Assembly: GCA_016278325.1 (NCBI GenBank)
Contig: JADQCB010000002.1
Coordinates: 124,001-188,000, forward strand
Reading direction: 5' to 3'
Length of the DNA: 64,000 nucleotides
From: Actibacterium sp.
GTDB taxonomy: Bacteria > Pseudomonadota > Alphaproteobacteria > Rhodobacterales > Rhodobacteraceae
Made by a program: the position numbers and the translations under genes. A model generated the notes under the pieces. That model was not told the DNA's origin. It made no database searches and saw only the letters and a program-made list of their open reading frames with translations. This document shows, one piece after another, positions 37,675 to 48,111 of the stretch; the first letter of the stretch is position 1, and every line of letters starts with the position of its first letter.

Positions 37675-39417
37675 ATGGCCGCGCGGCGCATCAATCCGGA
37701 AAAGGGCCTGAAGGAACTGCGCGACGCCCGTCGCAAGGGCAACGGGCTTTTCGGATCTGTCTTCCTTTTCAGTATCTTCGTCAACCTTCTGATGCTGACG
37801 GGGCCGATCTTCATGCTCCAGGTTTACGACCGGGTCCTGGGCAGCCGCTCGGAAGAGACGCTGGCCGCGCTTTTCGCGCTCGTGGCGTTCCTCTACCTGA
37901 TGATGGCGCTGCTGGATTATGCCCGTGGGCGGATTGCCGCCCGGGCCGCGGCGCGGTTCCAGACGCTGCTGGATTCGCGCGTCTTCGCGGCGATGATCCG
38001 CCGCGCATCGCTGACACGCGAAAAACTGTCGCCGACGGCCGGGCTGCGCGATCTCGAAGCGGTGCAGCGGCTGATGGCATCGCCCGCGTTGCTGGCCTTT
38101 TTCGACATCCCCTGGACGCCCCTGTTCCTGCTGGGGATCTTCGTGTTCCACCCGTGGCTGGGCATTCTGGCGGTGGTCGGCGGCGCGATCCTGGTCGTCG
38201 TCGCGCTGATGAACCAGATCCGCACCCGCCATCCGGTGACCGAGGCCAACACGGCCGCGGCCCGGGCCGACCAGATGGCCGAGCAGCTGCGCGCCGAGGC
38301 CGAGATGGTGCGCAGCCTCGGGATGCAGGGCGCGGCCTTCGACCGCTGGAACATCGCGCGCGTCCGGGCGCAGGAACTGGGGCTGAACGCGGCCGACCGG
38401 TCCGGCAGCTACATGACGGTTTCCAAGTCCTTCCGGCTGTTCCTGCAATCGGCGATGCTGGGGCTGGGGGCGTATCTGGTGCTTCAGGGTAGCGTCACCG
38501 CCGGCGCGATGATCGCCGCGTCGATTCTCATGGGCCGGGCGCTGGCCCCGATCGAGCAGGCGATCGGCCAGTGGTCGCTTTTGCAATCGGCGATCCGGGC
38601 ATGGGGGAACCTGGGCGAATTGCTGTCCGAGGTGCCGCCCGAACAGTCGCGCACCGCCCTACCGCGCCCGCGTGCGCGGCTCAACGTGCAGCAGATCACC
38701 GTCGTGCCGCCGGGACAGGCCCAGGCCGCGCTGCGGCTGGTCTCGTTCACGCTCGCGCCCGGCGAGGCCCTGGGCGTGATCGGCCCCTCCGGCGCGGGAA
38801 AATCGACCCTTGCGCGGGCGCTGACCGGAATCTGGCCGCCGGCCGGCGGGCGGATCCGCCTGGATGACGCGACACTGGATCAATACGATCCCGACGTTCT
38901 GGGGCAGTATATCGGATACCTGCCCCAGCGGGTCACCCTGTTCGACGGAACCATCGCCGAGAACATTGCCAAGCTGTCATTGAACCCCGATGCCGAAAAG
39001 GTCGTCGCCGCCGCGCGCAAGGCCGCCGCGCATGAGATGATCCTGAAACTGCCCGACGGTTACGATACGCGGGTGTCGGCCAATGGCGGCGGATTGTCCG
39101 GCGGACAGATCCAGCGCATCGGCCTGGCCCGCGCGATGTATGGCGACCCGGTGATCCTTGTTCTGGACGAGCCCAATTCGAACCTCGACAACGACGGCTC
39201 GGCCGCGCTGAACCAGGCGATCCGCGACGTCAAGGCCGGCGGTGGCGCGGTGCTGATCATGGCGCATCGCCCCGCCGCGATCCAGGAATGCGATTTGCTG
39301 CTGGTGCTTGAGGACGGGATGCGCAAGGCGTTCGGCCCGCGCGACGAAGTGCTCCGCAGCACCGTCAGAAACCACGAACTGATCGCACAATCCAAGGGCA
39401 CCGGAGGGGTTTCATGA
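37675..39417 (+). CDS. Type I secretion ABC transporter (PrtD/PrsD family)
   Basis: A protein of 580 residues with an N-terminal membrane domain of about six helices and a C-terminal ATPase. The ATPase has Walker [10 protein letters not shown] (about 365-373), signature [12 protein letters not shown], Walker [11 protein letters not shown] and the H-loop MAHRP. There is no N-terminal C39 peptidase-like domain, as expected of PrtD-type exporters of RTX proteins or proteases. The stop overlaps the adaptor gene start. No substrate gene or outer-membrane TolC partner is adjacent. Confidence 0.92.
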   Translation: MAARRINPEKGLKELRDARRKGNGLFGSVFLFSIFVNLLMLTGPIFMLQVYDRVLGSRSEETLAALFALVAFLYLMMALLDYARGRIAARAAARFQTLLDSRVFAAMIRRASLTREKLSPTAGLRDLEAVQRLMASPALLAFFDIPWTPLFLLGIFVFHPWLGILAVVGGAILVVVALMNQIRTRHPVTEANTAAARADQMAEQLRAEAEMVRSLGMQGAAFDRWNIARVRAQELGLNAADRSGSYMTVSKSFRLFLQSAMLGLGAYLVLQGSVTAGAMIAASILMGRALAPIEQAIGQWSLLQSAIRAWGNLGELLSEVPPEQSRTALPRPRARLNVQQITVVPPGQAQAALRLVSFTLAPGEALGVIGPSGAGKSTLARALTGIWPPAGGRIRLDDATLDQYDPDVLGQYIGYLPQRVTLFDGTIAENIAKLSLNPDAEKVVAAARKAAAHEMILKLPDGYDTRVSANGGGLSGGQIQRIGLARAMYGDPVILVLDEPNSNLDNDGSAALNQAIRDVKAGGGAVLIMAHRPAAIQECDLLLVLEDGMRKAFGPRDEVLRSTVRNHELIAQSKGTGGVS

Positions 39418-40721
39418 CAACGCCGCAAATACCCCGCTGGTCCGCACGCACGCCGCTTGTCATCGGCTTCCTGGCGCTTTTGATGCTGGTCGGCGGGTTC
39501 GGTGGCTGGGCGGTATTTTCCAACATCGCGGGCGCGGTGGTGGCCTCGGGCCAGGTCAAGGTCGAACAGAACCGCCAGGTGGTGCAGCACCCCGATGGCG
39601 GGGTGGTCGCGGAAATCCTGGTTGAAGAGGGCGAGATCGTGGACCCGGGCGACGTGCTGATCCGGCTCGATTCGGAGGAACTGCGCTCGGAGCTGTCGAT
39701 CGTCGAAAATCAGCTTTTCGAACTGATGGCCCGCCGCGGCCGGCTGACGGCGGAGCGCGATGGCGAGGACCGGGTCAAGTTCGAGCCGGAGCTGGCCGAG
39801 ATCGCCGCCACGCGGCCGGAAGTGGCCGACATGCTGGAGGGGCAGCGACGGCTGTTCCTGGCCCGGCGCGCGAGCATGGCAAAGGAAGGCGAGCAACTTG
39901 CGCAGCGCCAGAATCAGATCGCCGACCAGGTCGACGGCATCAGGGCGCAGCAGAACGCGCTGAAGACCCAGCTTGCCCTGATCGAACGCGAACTGGCCGA
40001 CCAGCAATCGCTGCTCGACAAGGGGTTGGCCCAGGCCAGCCGCGTGCTGTCGCTGCAACGCGAACGCGCCCGGCTTGAAGGGCAGGTCGGCGAGCTGGCG
40101 GCCAAGGCCGCCGAGGCGCGCGGCCGGATCACCGAGCTGGAATCCCAGAAGCTCAGCCTGGAAACGACGCGGCGCGAAGAAGCGATCACCCGCCTGCGCG
40201 ACCTGCAATACCGCGAACTGGAACTGGCCGAACGCCGCCAGTCCCTGCGCGCGCGGCTGCGCCGGCTGGAGATCCGCGCACCGGTGGGCGGCAAGATCTT
40301 CGGCCTGACGGTCTTTGCCGAACGCTCGGTCGTGAAGGCGGCCGAGCCGGTGATGTATATCGTGCCGCAGAACCGCCCGTTGTTGATCGAGGCCAGGGTC
40401 AGCCCGATCCATGTGGACGAGGTGACCATCGGTCAGCCGGTCACGCTGCGATTCGCCACATTCGACACGCGCACCACGCCGGTTCTGCAAGGCCAGGTCA
40501 CCGGGATTTCCGCCGACACTTTCACCGACGAGACCACGAAACAAAGCTATTATCGTGTCGAGATCGTTCTGGCCGAAGGCGAAATCGCCAAGCTGGGCAC
40601 GGAAAAGATCGTGCCCGGCATGCCGGTCGAGACCTTCATCCGCACCGCCGAACGCAGCCCGCTGGCCTATCTGGTCAAGCCGCTGGCGGTCTATTTCAAC
40701 CGCGCCTTCCGCGAAAGCTGA
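39414..40721 (+). CDS. HlyD-family type I secretion membrane-fusion protein
   Basis: Periplasmic adaptor of 435 residues. It has one N-terminal membrane helix (about 18-40), then a lipoyl/barrel-sandwich half ([22 protein letters not shown]). A long coiled coil (about 95-270, e.g. [20 protein letters not shown]) follows, then the second lipoyl half ([12 protein letters not shown]) and a beta-barrel domain. It joins the ABC transporter to an outer-membrane channel, matching the PrtE/PrsE group. ATG overlaps the ATPase stop by 4 bases, so the pair is coupled. Confidence 0.92.
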   Translation: MTTPQIPRWSARTPLVIGFLALLMLVGGFGGWAVFSNIAGAVVASGQVKVEQNRQVVQHPDGGVVAEILVEEGEIVDPGDVLIRLDSEELRSELSIVENQLFELMARRGRLTAERDGEDRVKFEPELAEIAATRPEVADMLEGQRRLFLARRASMAKEGEQLAQRQNQIADQVDGIRAQQNALKTQLALIERELADQQSLLDKGLAQASRVLSLQRERARLEGQVGELAAKAAEARGRITELESQKLSLETTRREEAITRLRDLQYRELELAERRQSLRARLRRLEIRAPVGGKIFGLTVFAERSVVKAAEPVMYIVPQNRPLLIEARVSPIHVDEVTIGQPVTLRFATFDTRTTPVLQGQVTGISADTFTDETTKQSYYRVEIVLAEGEIAKLGTEKIVPGMPVETFIRTAERSPLAYLVKPLAVYFNRAFRES

Positions 40722-40792
40722 GTTTCGGCCTTTCGCCCCGTCCCGCGCGCGGATAGCCTCGCGCCGCGAGCAACCTTGAAAGGAGCGACAGG

Positions 40793-41257
40793 ATGAGCGG
40801 AAAATACGAGGCCCGGCTGGCCGAAATGGGCGTCACCCTGCCCGACGCGCAGGCCCCGGCGGCCAATTATGTGCCCCATGTGACCAGCGGCGACCTGGTT
40901 TTCGTCTCGGGCCAGGTGTCGATGGCCGAGGGTGAGTTGATCAAGGGCAAGCTTGGCGCCGACATGGACGTGACACAGGGCGCGAAGGCCGCCCGCGCCT
41001 GCGCCATCGGCCTTCTGTCGCAGGTCAAGGCCGCCTGCGGCGGCGATCTGGACCGGCTGCAAAGGGTGGTAAAGCTGACCGGCTTCGTCAATTCGACGGC
41101 CGATTTCGGCGACCAGCCCAAGGTGGTCAATGGCTGCTCGGATTTCCTGGTCGAAGCCCTGGGCGAGGCCGGGCGGCACGCGCGCTCGGCCGTTTCCGCC
41201 GCCGCCCTGCCCTTTGGCGTGGCGGTCGAGATCGAGGGAATATTCGAGATCCGATGA
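40793..41257 (+). CDS. RidA/YjgF-family protein
   Basis: A protein of 154 residues of the RidA superfamily, whose founding members hydrolyse reactive enamine/imine products of PLP enzymes. Visible are VTSGDLVFVSGQVSM, the mid-protein VVKLTGFVNSTADF and the C-terminal RSAVSAAALPFGVAVEIEG, where the Arg and Glu of the substrate pocket normally sit. The length suits the longer YjgH-like branch, for which enamine deaminase activity is not always shown. AAAGGAG precedes the ATG. It overlaps the next gene by 4 bases. Confidence 0.88.
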   Translation: MSGKYEARLAEMGVTLPDAQAPAANYVPHVTSGDLVFVSGQVSMAEGELIKGKLGADMDVTQGAKAARACAIGLLSQVKAACGGDLDRLQRVVKLTGFVNSTADFGDQPKVVNGCSDFLVEALGEAGRHARSAVSAAALPFGVAVEIEGIFEIR

Positions 41258-42024
41258 CCCCCTTGCCCGCGGGTTTTCTGCGTGTTCCGCTGGCCCATCG
41301 CGCCTATCACGACCGCGCCGCGGGCCGGCCGGAAAATTCGCGCGCCGCGGTGCGCGCGGCCCTGGCGGCGGGATACGGGATCGAGCTGGACGTGCAATCC
41401 TCGGCCGATGGCCGGGCGATGGTGTTCCACGACGACAGGCTGCGCCGCCTGACCGGGCAACGCGGCGCGATCCGATCGCGCAGCGCGGCGGAATTGCAGG
41501 CCCTGCCGCTGCTCGGCGGCGCCGAAGGGATCCCTGCCCTGGCGGATATCCTGGCGCTGGTGGCGGGCCGGGTGCCGCTGCTGATCGAGATCAAGGACCA
41601 GGACGGCCGGATGGGGCCGGATGTGGGCCCGCTGGAGCGCGCCGTCGCGGGCGATCTTGCCGGGTATCGCGGCGATGTCGCGCTGATGTCGTTCAACCCG
41701 CATTCGGTAGCGGCCCTGGCAGAGCTGGCGCCGGACCGTCCGCGCGGGCTGACCACGGCGGCCTTCGATGCGGCCAGCTGGCCGCGCCTGCCCGGCGCCA
41801 CCCGGCGTCATCTGCGCATGATCCCGGATTTCGAAGCCACCGGCGCCGTTTTCATCAGCCACCAGGCAACCGACCTGGACCGCCCGCGCGTCGCCGAGCT
41901 GAGGGCACAGGGCGCGGCGGTGCTTTGCTGGACCGTCCGCTCGCCGCAGGCCGAGGCCGAAGCGCGCAAGCACGCCGACAACATCACCTTCGAAGGCTAC
42001 GCCGCGCGAATTCCCGGCGCTTGA
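41254..42024 (+). CDS. Glycerophosphodiester phosphodiesterase
   Basis: A GDPD TIM-barrel protein of 256 residues, predicted to hydrolyse glycerophosphodiesters to glycerol-3-phosphate and an alcohol. Motifs are LAHRAYHDRAAGRPENS (active His and Glu), GIELDVQSSADGRAMVFHDD (Glu-Asp metal ligands and second His) and LLIEIKDQDG. There is no signal peptide, so it is cytoplasmic, like UgpQ. The start overlaps the RidA-like gene (ATGA). Confidence 0.9.
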   Translation: MTPLPAGFLRVPLAHRAYHDRAAGRPENSRAAVRAALAAGYGIELDVQSSADGRAMVFHDDRLRRLTGQRGAIRSRSAAELQALPLLGGAEGIPALADILALVAGRVPLLIEIKDQDGRMGPDVGPLERAVAGDLAGYRGDVALMSFNPHSVAALAELAPDRPRGLTTAAFDAASWPRLPGATRRHLRMIPDFEATGAVFISHQATDLDRPRVAELRAQGAAVLCWTVRSPQAEAEARKHADNITFEGYAARIPGA

Positions 42025-42072
42025 CCCGCAGGGACAGGACACCAGTTAATATACGGATGACAGGCAGGAGCG

Positions 42073-43260
42073 ATGCGCGAAACCCAGGTTGAAATCGACG
42101 TTCTGACCGGCGTCTCGCAGCTCGATTCCGCGCTGTGGGATTCCTGTGCCTGCCCGGAAACCGCCGATGGCAGCCGCCCCGACGACCCGTTCACCACGCA
42201 TCGCTTCCTCAGCGCGCTGGAACAGGGCGGCGCGGTCGGCCCCGGCACCGGCTGGCATCCGCGCCCGCTGGTGGCAAAGGCCGGCAATGAGGTGATCGCC
42301 GTCGCCCCGCTTTACGTGAAATCCCATTCCCAGGGCGAGTATATCTTCGATTTCAACTGGGCCCATGCCTATGAACGCGCGGGCGGCGACTATTACCCCA
42401 AGCTTCAGATCGCGGTGCCATTCACCCCGGCCACCGGGCGGCGGATGCTGGCAAGGCCGGGCCATGCGGAAACCGGACAGGCCGCCCTGGTGCAGGGCGC
42501 GGTCCGGCTGGCCAGCGAAAACGGCTTGTCCTCGCTGCATTGCACGTTCTGCACCGAACAGGAGGCGGCGGCCTGCGCCTCGATGGGCCTGATGCACCGC
42601 GTCACCCAGCAATTTCACTGGGTCAATCGCGGCTATGCCGATTTTGACGACTTTCTTGCCGGCCTGTCCTCGCGAAAGCGCAAGAATATCCGCAAGGAAC
42701 GCCGCACCGCCCGGGATTTCGGCGGCACGATCCGCGCGCTGACCGGCGACGACATCCGGCCCGAGCACTGGGATGCCTTCTGGACCTTCTACCAGGATAC
42801 CGGCGCGCGCAAATGGGGCACGCCCTATCTGACACGCCGCTTTTTCGACATCGCGCAAGAGACGATGCGCCACGACATGCTGCTGGTGCTGGCCGAACGC
42901 GACGGCAGGCCGGTCGCCGGCGCGCTGAATTTCATCGGCCGTGACAGGCTTTACGGCCGGTATTGGGGCGCGGTCGAGCATCATCCATGCCTGCATTTCG
43001 AACTTTGCTACTATCAGGCGATGGATTTCGCCATCGCCCATGGCCTGCACACGGTCGAGGCTGGCGCCCAGGGCGAACACAAGCTGGCGCGCGGCTATCT
43101 GCCGGTGCAGACCCATTCGGTGCATTGGGTGGCCGATCCGGGTTTCCGCGACGCGATCGCGCAATACCTCAAAGCCGAACATGCGGCCGTGGACGAGGAA
43201 ATCGAGATCCTGACCAGCTACGGGCCGTTTCGAAAGACGCAAATGGAGGAACAGCAATGA
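42073..43260 (+). CDS. GNAT/FemAB-like protein (DUF482 family)
   Basis: A protein of 395 residues of the DUF482 (peptidogalycan biosynthesis) family, two tandem acyltransferase-like folds related to FemAB. Visible stretches are [56 protein letters not shown] and [21 protein letters not shown]. The family's true substrate is unproven; aminoacyl transfer to cell-wall precursors is only suggested. GGCAGGAGCG lies upstream of the ATG. It is coupled to phhB by 4 bases. Confidence 0.85.
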   Translation: MRETQVEIDVLTGVSQLDSALWDSCACPETADGSRPDDPFTTHRFLSALEQGGAVGPGTGWHPRPLVAKAGNEVIAVAPLYVKSHSQGEYIFDFNWAHAYERAGGDYYPKLQIAVPFTPATGRRMLARPGHAETGQAALVQGAVRLASENGLSSLHCTFCTEQEAAACASMGLMHRVTQQFHWVNRGYADFDDFLAGLSSRKRKNIRKERRTARDFGGTIRALTGDDIRPEHWDAFWTFYQDTGARKWGTPYLTRRFFDIAQETMRHDMLLVLAERDGRPVAGALNFIGRDRLYGRYWGAVEHHPCLHFELCYYQAMDFAIAHGLHTVEAGAQGEHKLARGYLPVQTHSVHWVADPGFRDAIAQYLKAEHAAVDEEIEILTSYGPFRKTQMEEQQ

Positions 43261-43550
43261 CCGAGAAACTGACCGAGGCCGAGCGCGCCGCGCAGCTGGC
43301 CCCCCTGATCGCGGCCGGCTGGACGATCGCCGAAGACCGCGATGCCATCGCCAAGACCTTCACCTTCGACAATTTCGTCGAGGCGTTCGGATGGATGACC
43401 CGGGTTGCGCTCTGGGCCGAAAAATGGAACCACCATCCCGAATGGTTCAACGTCTTCAAGACCGTCGAGGTCACGCTTTCGACCCATGATGCCGGCGGGC
43501 TGACGGCGTTGGACGTGAAACTGGCCCGGAAAATGGAAGATCTCGCGTGA
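43257..43550 (+). CDS. phhB: Pterin-4a-carbinolamine dehydratase
   Basis: A protein of 97 residues that dehydrates 4a-hydroxytetrahydropterin, recycling the cofactor of aromatic hydroxylases and also acting in pterin metabolism. The active-site block [22 protein letters not shown], with the two histidines and the following Trp, is complete, then [11 protein letters not shown]. No phenylalanine hydroxylase is nearby. It overlaps both neighbours by 4 bases (ATGA upstream, GTGA downstream). Confidence 0.93.
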   Translation: MTEKLTEAERAAQLAPLIAAGWTIAEDRDAIAKTFTFDNFVEAFGWMTRVALWAEKWNHHPEWFNVFKTVEVTLSTHDAGGLTALDVKLARKMEDLA

Positions 43551-44377
43551 ATATTGACATTGCCTCTGTCGAGAAGCTGATTGCCGAAAATTTCGACCGC
43601 ATCGTCGGGCTCGGGCTCAACGTGGTCTATGCCTTCGTCATCCTGCTGGTGGCGCTGTGGATCAGCGGGCGGGTCCGCAACCGCATCACCGGACTGCCCC
43701 GGCGCAACAAGCGTTTCGATCCGACGCTGACTAGCTTTCTCGGCAGCCTGGCGAAATACGCGATCCTGGCGCTGGCACTGATCTTCATCCTTGGCCGGTT
43801 CGGCATCCAGACGACATCTCTGGTGGCGCTGATCGGTGCCGCCGGCCTGGCCATCGGCCTGGCCTTGCAGGGCACCTTGTCGAACCTCGCAGCGGGGGTG
43901 ATGCTGATCGGGTTCCGCCCGTTCCGGGTGGGCGACTACATTTCCGCCGCCGGACAATCCGGCACCGTGTCCGAGATCAGCCTGATCTTCACCGAGATGA
44001 CGACGCCGGACAATGTTCAGATCATCGTGCCCAACAGCGATATCTGGTCGTCCTCGATCGTCAATTACTCGGCGCATGACACGCGGCGCTGCGATTTCGT
44101 GTTCGGCGTTTCCTATGGCGCCGACCTGAACGCCGCCGAGACCGTGATCCGCCAAGCCATCGCCGCCGACCCCCGGGCGAAGGACGATCCCGCCCCCTTC
44201 GTGAAGGTTTCGAACCTGGGCGACTTCTCGGTCGATTTCACGGTGCGCGTCTGGTGCGATGCGGCCGATTACTGGGATCTGAAATTCGATCTGACCCGCG
44301 CGGTGAAGGACGGGCTCGATGCTGCCGGCGTGGAAATCCCGTTCCCCACGCGCACCGTGCTGAACGCGCCAGCCTAG
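43547..44377 (+). CDS. mscS: Small-conductance mechanosensitive channel (MscS family)
   Basis: A protein of 276 residues with three membrane segments. TM3 is Gly/Ala-rich, [21 protein letters not shown], followed by [19 protein letters not shown] and a soluble vestibule domain, the MscS layout. It relieves turgor under hypo-osmotic shock. The start is a GTG overlapping the phhB stop (GTGA). Its TAG stop shares the four bases CTAG (44374-44377) with the stop of the convergent MFS gene. Confidence 0.93.
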   Translation: MNIDIASVEKLIAENFDRIVGLGLNVVYAFVILLVALWISGRVRNRITGLPRRNKRFDPTLTSFLGSLAKYAILALALIFILGRFGIQTTSLVALIGAAGLAIGLALQGTLSNLAAGVMLIGFRPFRVGDYISAAGQSGTVSEISLIFTEMTTPDNVQIIVPNSDIWSSSIVNYSAHDTRRCDFVFGVSYGADLNAAETVIRQAIAADPRAKDDPAPFVKVSNLGDFSVDFTVRVWCDAADYWDLKFDLTRAVKDGLDAAGVEIPFPTRTVLNAPA

Positions 44378-45618
44378 GCCGGCGCGAGCGCGCTGCGCTC
44401 TTCCTTCACCGGCAGGTGCACGATCGCCGAAAAGGCGCCGACCCCGACCCCGATCCACCAGACGAGCGTGTAATCGCCGTGAAGGTCGTAAAGCCGCCCG
44501 CCCAGCCAGACACCGATGAAACTGCCGATCTGGTGGCTCAGGAACACGATCCCGTAAAGCGTGCCCATGTAGCGTAGCCCGTAGATATGCGCCACCAGCC
44601 CCGAGGTCAGCGGCACCGTGGCCAGCCACAGCGTGCCCATCACCACCGAGAAGATCAGCACCGAGCCGGGCGTGATCGGCAGCATGATGAACAGGGCCGC
44701 GGCGATGGTGCGCCCGACATAGATGGCCGAAAGCAGGTATTTGCGGCTGAATTTCCGCCCCAGCCAGCCGGCATAGACCGTGCCCGCGATATTGGCCAGG
44801 CCGATCACCGAGATCGACACCGCCCCCAGCGCCGAGGTGGTCGATACTCCCAGCGAGGCCAGCATGCCCGACGGGTCGATGGCGCCGCACATCTCGGTCA
44901 CGAAGGCCGGGAAATGCGCGGTGATGAAGCCCAGCTGGTAGCCGCAGGAAAAGAACCCGAGGAAGATCAGTGTATAGGAGGGATCGCGAAAGGCGCGCGA
45001 CAGGATGGTGCCCATGCTCTCTTCCAGCTCGGCCCGGCCGGCCGGCGGCGCGGGCGAGCGCATCATCGGCAGCACCATCAGGACCGCCAGGATCAAAGCG
45101 GCGAAGATCAGGAAAACCTGCTGCCAGCCCATCATCGACAGCAGCCATTGGGCCGCCGGCGCGCCGAAGACCTGCCCGGCCGATCCGGCGGCGGTGGCGA
45201 TCCCCAGCGCCAGCGAGCGGTTCTCGTCGCTGGCCGCGCGTCCGACCACGGCCAGGATCACGCCGAACCCGGTGCCGGCAATGCCGAATCCCACCAGGAT
45301 TTCCAGCATCTGATGCGCCGCGGGCGTCACCGCGAAGGACGAAAGCACCAGCCCCGCGGCATAGGTCAGCGCCCCCAGCACGATCGCCTTTCGGTCGCCA
45401 AAGCGTTCGGCAAGCGCCCCGAAGAACGGCTGACCGATCCCCCAGGCCAGGTTCTGGATCGCGATGGCGAAGGAAAACTCGGCCCGCATCCAGCCGAACT
45501 CTTCGGCGATCGGGATCTGGAACACGCCGAAACTCGCGCGGATGGCAAAACCGGTCATGATGATCAGGCATCCCGCGATCAGCACGGGCGAGAAAAGCGG
45601 GGCGCGGTCGGTCTGCAT
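44374..45618 (-). CDS. Major facilitator superfamily transporter
   Basis: Inner-membrane carrier of 414 residues with twelve predicted helices. It has the loop 2-3 MFS motif (GALAERFGDRKAIVLGA), helix IV VGFGIAGTGFGVILAVVGRAAS and the mirrored GWLGRKFSRKYLLSAIYVGR. It resembles the oxalate/formate- and monocarboxylate-type group, but the substrate cannot be inferred. The ATG at 45618 has AAGGAG at good spacing. Convergent with mscS, sharing CTAG. Confidence 0.88.
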   Translation of the reverse strand: MQTDRAPLFSPVLIAGCLIIMTGFAIRASFGVFQIPIAEEFGWMRAEFSFAIAIQNLAWGIGQPFFGALAERFGDRKAIVLGALTYAAGLVLSSFAVTPAAHQMLEILVGFGIAGTGFGVILAVVGRAASDENRSLALGIATAAGSAGQVFGAPAAQWLLSMMGWQQVFLIFAALILAVLMVLPMMRSPAPPAGRAELEESMGTILSRAFRDPSYTLIFLGFFSCGYQLGFITAHFPAFVTEMCGAIDPSGMLASLGVSTTSALGAVSISVIGLANIAGTVYAGWLGRKFSRKYLLSAIYVGRTIAAALFIMLPITPGSVLIFSVVMGTLWLATVPLTSGLVAHIYGLRYMGTLYGIVFLSHQIGSFIGVWLGGRLYDLHGDYTLVWWIGVGVGAFSAIVHLPVKEERSALAPA

Positions 45619-45733
45619 CGGGATCTCCTTCGGGCGCAAACAGGCATACCGCCGGGCACGCCGGCGTCAACTGCATTGTCGCAAGGGCGCGGATCGGCTT
45701 TTCTTGTCCGCCGTCCCTGAATATGAGGGGCGG

Positions 45734-46816
45734 ATGACGATGACGCTGCGCCAGTTATACGACCACGAGGTTGCCGCCGGGACGCTGCATGCCGATCCCG
45801 GACAGCTTGCCGTTCTCGATCCGCTGGAGCGCGTGCGCCGCGCGCTGGAGGACGGGCAAGGAGATCGGCGCGGCCTGCCCTTCCTGCGCCGCAAGCCCGA
45901 ACCGGTGACCGGGATCTACCTGTGGGGCGGCGTCGGGCGCGGCAAATCCATGCTGATGGATTTCTTCTTTTCGCATGTGGCGATCGACGGGAAACGCCGG
46001 GTGCATTTCCACGCCTTCATGCAAGAGGTTCACGCCGCGCTGCACCGGTCCCGCCAGAGCGGCACCGCCGACGCCCTGAAACCGGTGACCGACGCGCTGT
46101 CGCGCGAACTGCGGCTGTTGTGCTTCGACGAGATGCAGATCACCGACATCACCGACGCGATGATCGTCGGGCGGCTTTTCGGACTGTTGTTCGAAAACGG
46201 CGTGACGGTGGTCACCACCTCGAACCGGGTGCCGGACGACCTGTACAAGGACGGGTTGCAGCGCGACCGTTTCCTGCCGTTCATCGATCTGCTCAAGACG
46301 CGGCTCGAGGTGCATCACCTGGCCTCGGCCACCGATTACCGGCAGAACCGGCTGTCGGGCTCCGAGGTCTATTTCACCCCCGCCGACGCGGCCGCCCGGG
46401 CGGCGATGGACGAGATCTGGCAGGATCTCACCGGCGCCGCCGCGGCCCGGCCGCATTCGTTGACGGTGCAAGGCCGCCAGGTGGAATTGCCCGCCTTCCA
46501 CAACGGCGTCGCCCGCGCGCGCTTCTGGGATCTGTGCGCCAGGCCATTGGGCCCGGCCGATTACCTGGCGATCGCCGCGGCGGTGCGGGTGCTGATCCTG
46601 GACGACATCCCGCGCCTGTCGCGCGCCAATTTCAACGAGGCGAAACGCTTTGTCACGCTGATCGACGCGCTTTACGAGGCGAAGACCCGCCTGATCTGTT
46701 CGGCCGCCGCCGCGCCCGAAATGCTCTATGTCGAGGGGACCGGCGCCTTCGAATTCGAACGCACCGCCAGCCGCCTGCGGGAAATGCAGGATTCCGACTG
46801 GGGCCGGGACGGCTGA
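45734..46816 (+). CDS. zapE: Cell division protein ZapE (AFG1-like ATPase)
   Basis: P-loop ATPase of 360 residues of the AFG1/ZapE family, an FtsZ-associated protein in bacteria needed at the division ring under stress. Walker A is GGVGRGKSMLMD, Walker B LLCFDEMQITD, with the sensor VVTTSNRVPDDLYKDGLQRDRFLPFI and a late GARARFWDLC-type segment. GAGGGG lies 3 bases before the ATG at 45734; the frame upstream is open but overlaps the MFS leader. Confidence 0.92.
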   Translation: MTMTLRQLYDHEVAAGTLHADPGQLAVLDPLERVRRALEDGQGDRRGLPFLRRKPEPVTGIYLWGGVGRGKSMLMDFFFSHVAIDGKRRVHFHAFMQEVHAALHRSRQSGTADALKPVTDALSRELRLLCFDEMQITDITDAMIVGRLFGLLFENGVTVVTTSNRVPDDLYKDGLQRDRFLPFIDLLKTRLEVHHLASATDYRQNRLSGSEVYFTPADAAARAAMDEIWQDLTGAAAARPHSLTVQGRQVELPAFHNGVARARFWDLCARPLGPADYLAIAAAVRVLILDDIPRLSRANFNEAKRFVTLIDALYEAKTRLICSAAAAPEMLYVEGTGAFEFERTASRLREMQDSDWGRDG

Positions 46817-46836
46817 GACCGGCCGTTCCGGGCCGT

Positions 46837-48111
46837 TCAGCCGTTTTCCTTCAGCACATCCCCGGCCAGATAGAGCGAGCCGCAGATCAGGATACGCGCG
46901 TTCGGCGCCGTGGCGACGATATCGCGGATCGCCCGTGCCACGTCTTGCGCGACCGAAGCGGGCATCCCCACGGCCTGCGCCGCCTCGGCGGTGCGCGTCG
47001 CGGGCAATGTCGCGTCAGCACCGGGGATCGACACCGCGTGCAGCCGCTGCGCCACCCGCGCCAGCGGCCGCAGATAGCCGGTCACGTCCTTGGTGTTCAG
47101 CATCCCGCAGACCAGGTGCAGCGGGCGCGGTGGCAGCCGCGACAGCGCCTCGGCCAGCGCGTCGCCGGCGGCCGGGTTATGCCCGCCATCCAGCCACAGC
47201 TCGGCCCGTCCGGCGGTATCGACCAGCGGGCCGCGGCGCAGGCGCTGCATCCGCGCGGGCCACTCGGCGCGGGTCACGGCCGCCTCACAGGCCGCATCGC
47301 CTGCCCCGAGCCGGCGCAGCGCCGCCAGCGCCATGCCGGCATTCTGCACCTGGTGCGCCCCCAGAAGGCCCGGCAACGGCAGGTCCAGCAACCCGGTCTC
47401 GTCCTGATAGACCATGCGCCCGCGTTCTTCGCGGAGATGCCAGTGCTGGCCATGGGCCAGAAGCGGCGCACCGACCCGCGCGGCCTGCGCCTCTATCACC
47501 GCCAGCGCGGCCTCTTCCTGCGGGCCGACGATGCAGGGCACCCCGCGTTTCAGGATACCCGCCTTTTCGCCGGCGATCTGCGCCAGGGTATCGCCCAGGT
47601 ATTGCTGATGATCCAGCGACACCGGGGTAATCACCGTCAGCGCCGGCCGTTCGACGACATTGGTCGCGTCCAGCCGCCCGCCCAGGCCGACCTCCAGCAG
47701 GCAGTAATCCGCGGGGTAGCGCGAAAACGCCACCAGCGCCGCGACGGTCGTGATCTCGAAATAGGTGATCGGCGCGCCGTCATTGGCGCGCTCGCATTCC
47801 TCCAGGATGGCGCTCAGCTCGGCCTCGGAAATCAGCGTGCCGGCCAGCCGGATACGTTCGTGAAAACGTGCCAGATGCGGCGAGGTATAGGCATGCACGC
47901 GATGCCCCGCGGCCTCCAGCCCGGCGCGGATCATCGCCTGGGTCGATCCCTTGCCGTTGGTTCCGGCCAGGTGGATCACCGGGGCAAGCCGCCGCTCGGG
48001 GTGGTCCATCGCCGCCAGAAGCCGCCAGACACGATCGAGCACCAGGTCGATCACCTTGGGGTGAAGGGACATCATCCGCTCCAGGATGATGTCGCTATTC
48101 GCAGAGCTCAC
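46837..48111 (-). CDS. folC: Bifunctional folylpolyglutamate/dihydrofolate synthase
   Basis: ATP-dependent ligase of 424 residues that adds glutamate to dihydropteroate and to tetrahydrofolates. Motifs include the P-loop GTNGKGST near residue 52, [44 protein letters not shown] and [15 protein letters not shown]. The start is GTG at 48111, overlapping the accD stop (GTGA). It retains the [18 protein letters not shown] opening seen in relatives. The accD-folC order is widely conserved. Confidence 0.95.
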   Translation of the reverse strand: MSSANSDIILERMMSLHPKVIDLVLDRVWRLLAAMDHPERRLAPVIHLAGTNGKGSTQAMIRAGLEAAGHRVHAYTSPHLARFHERIRLAGTLISEAELSAILEECERANDGAPITYFEITTVAALVAFSRYPADYCLLEVGLGGRLDATNVVERPALTVITPVSLDHQQYLGDTLAQIAGEKAGILKRGVPCIVGPQEEAALAVIEAQAARVGAPLLAHGQHWHLREERGRMVYQDETGLLDLPLPGLLGAHQVQNAGMALAALRRLGAGDAACEAAVTRAEWPARMQRLRRGPLVDTAGRAELWLDGGHNPAAGDALAEALSRLPPRPLHLVCGMLNTKDVTGYLRPLARVAQRLHAVSIPGADATLPATRTAEAAQAVGMPASVAQDVARAIRDIVATAPNARILICGSLYLAGDVLKENG

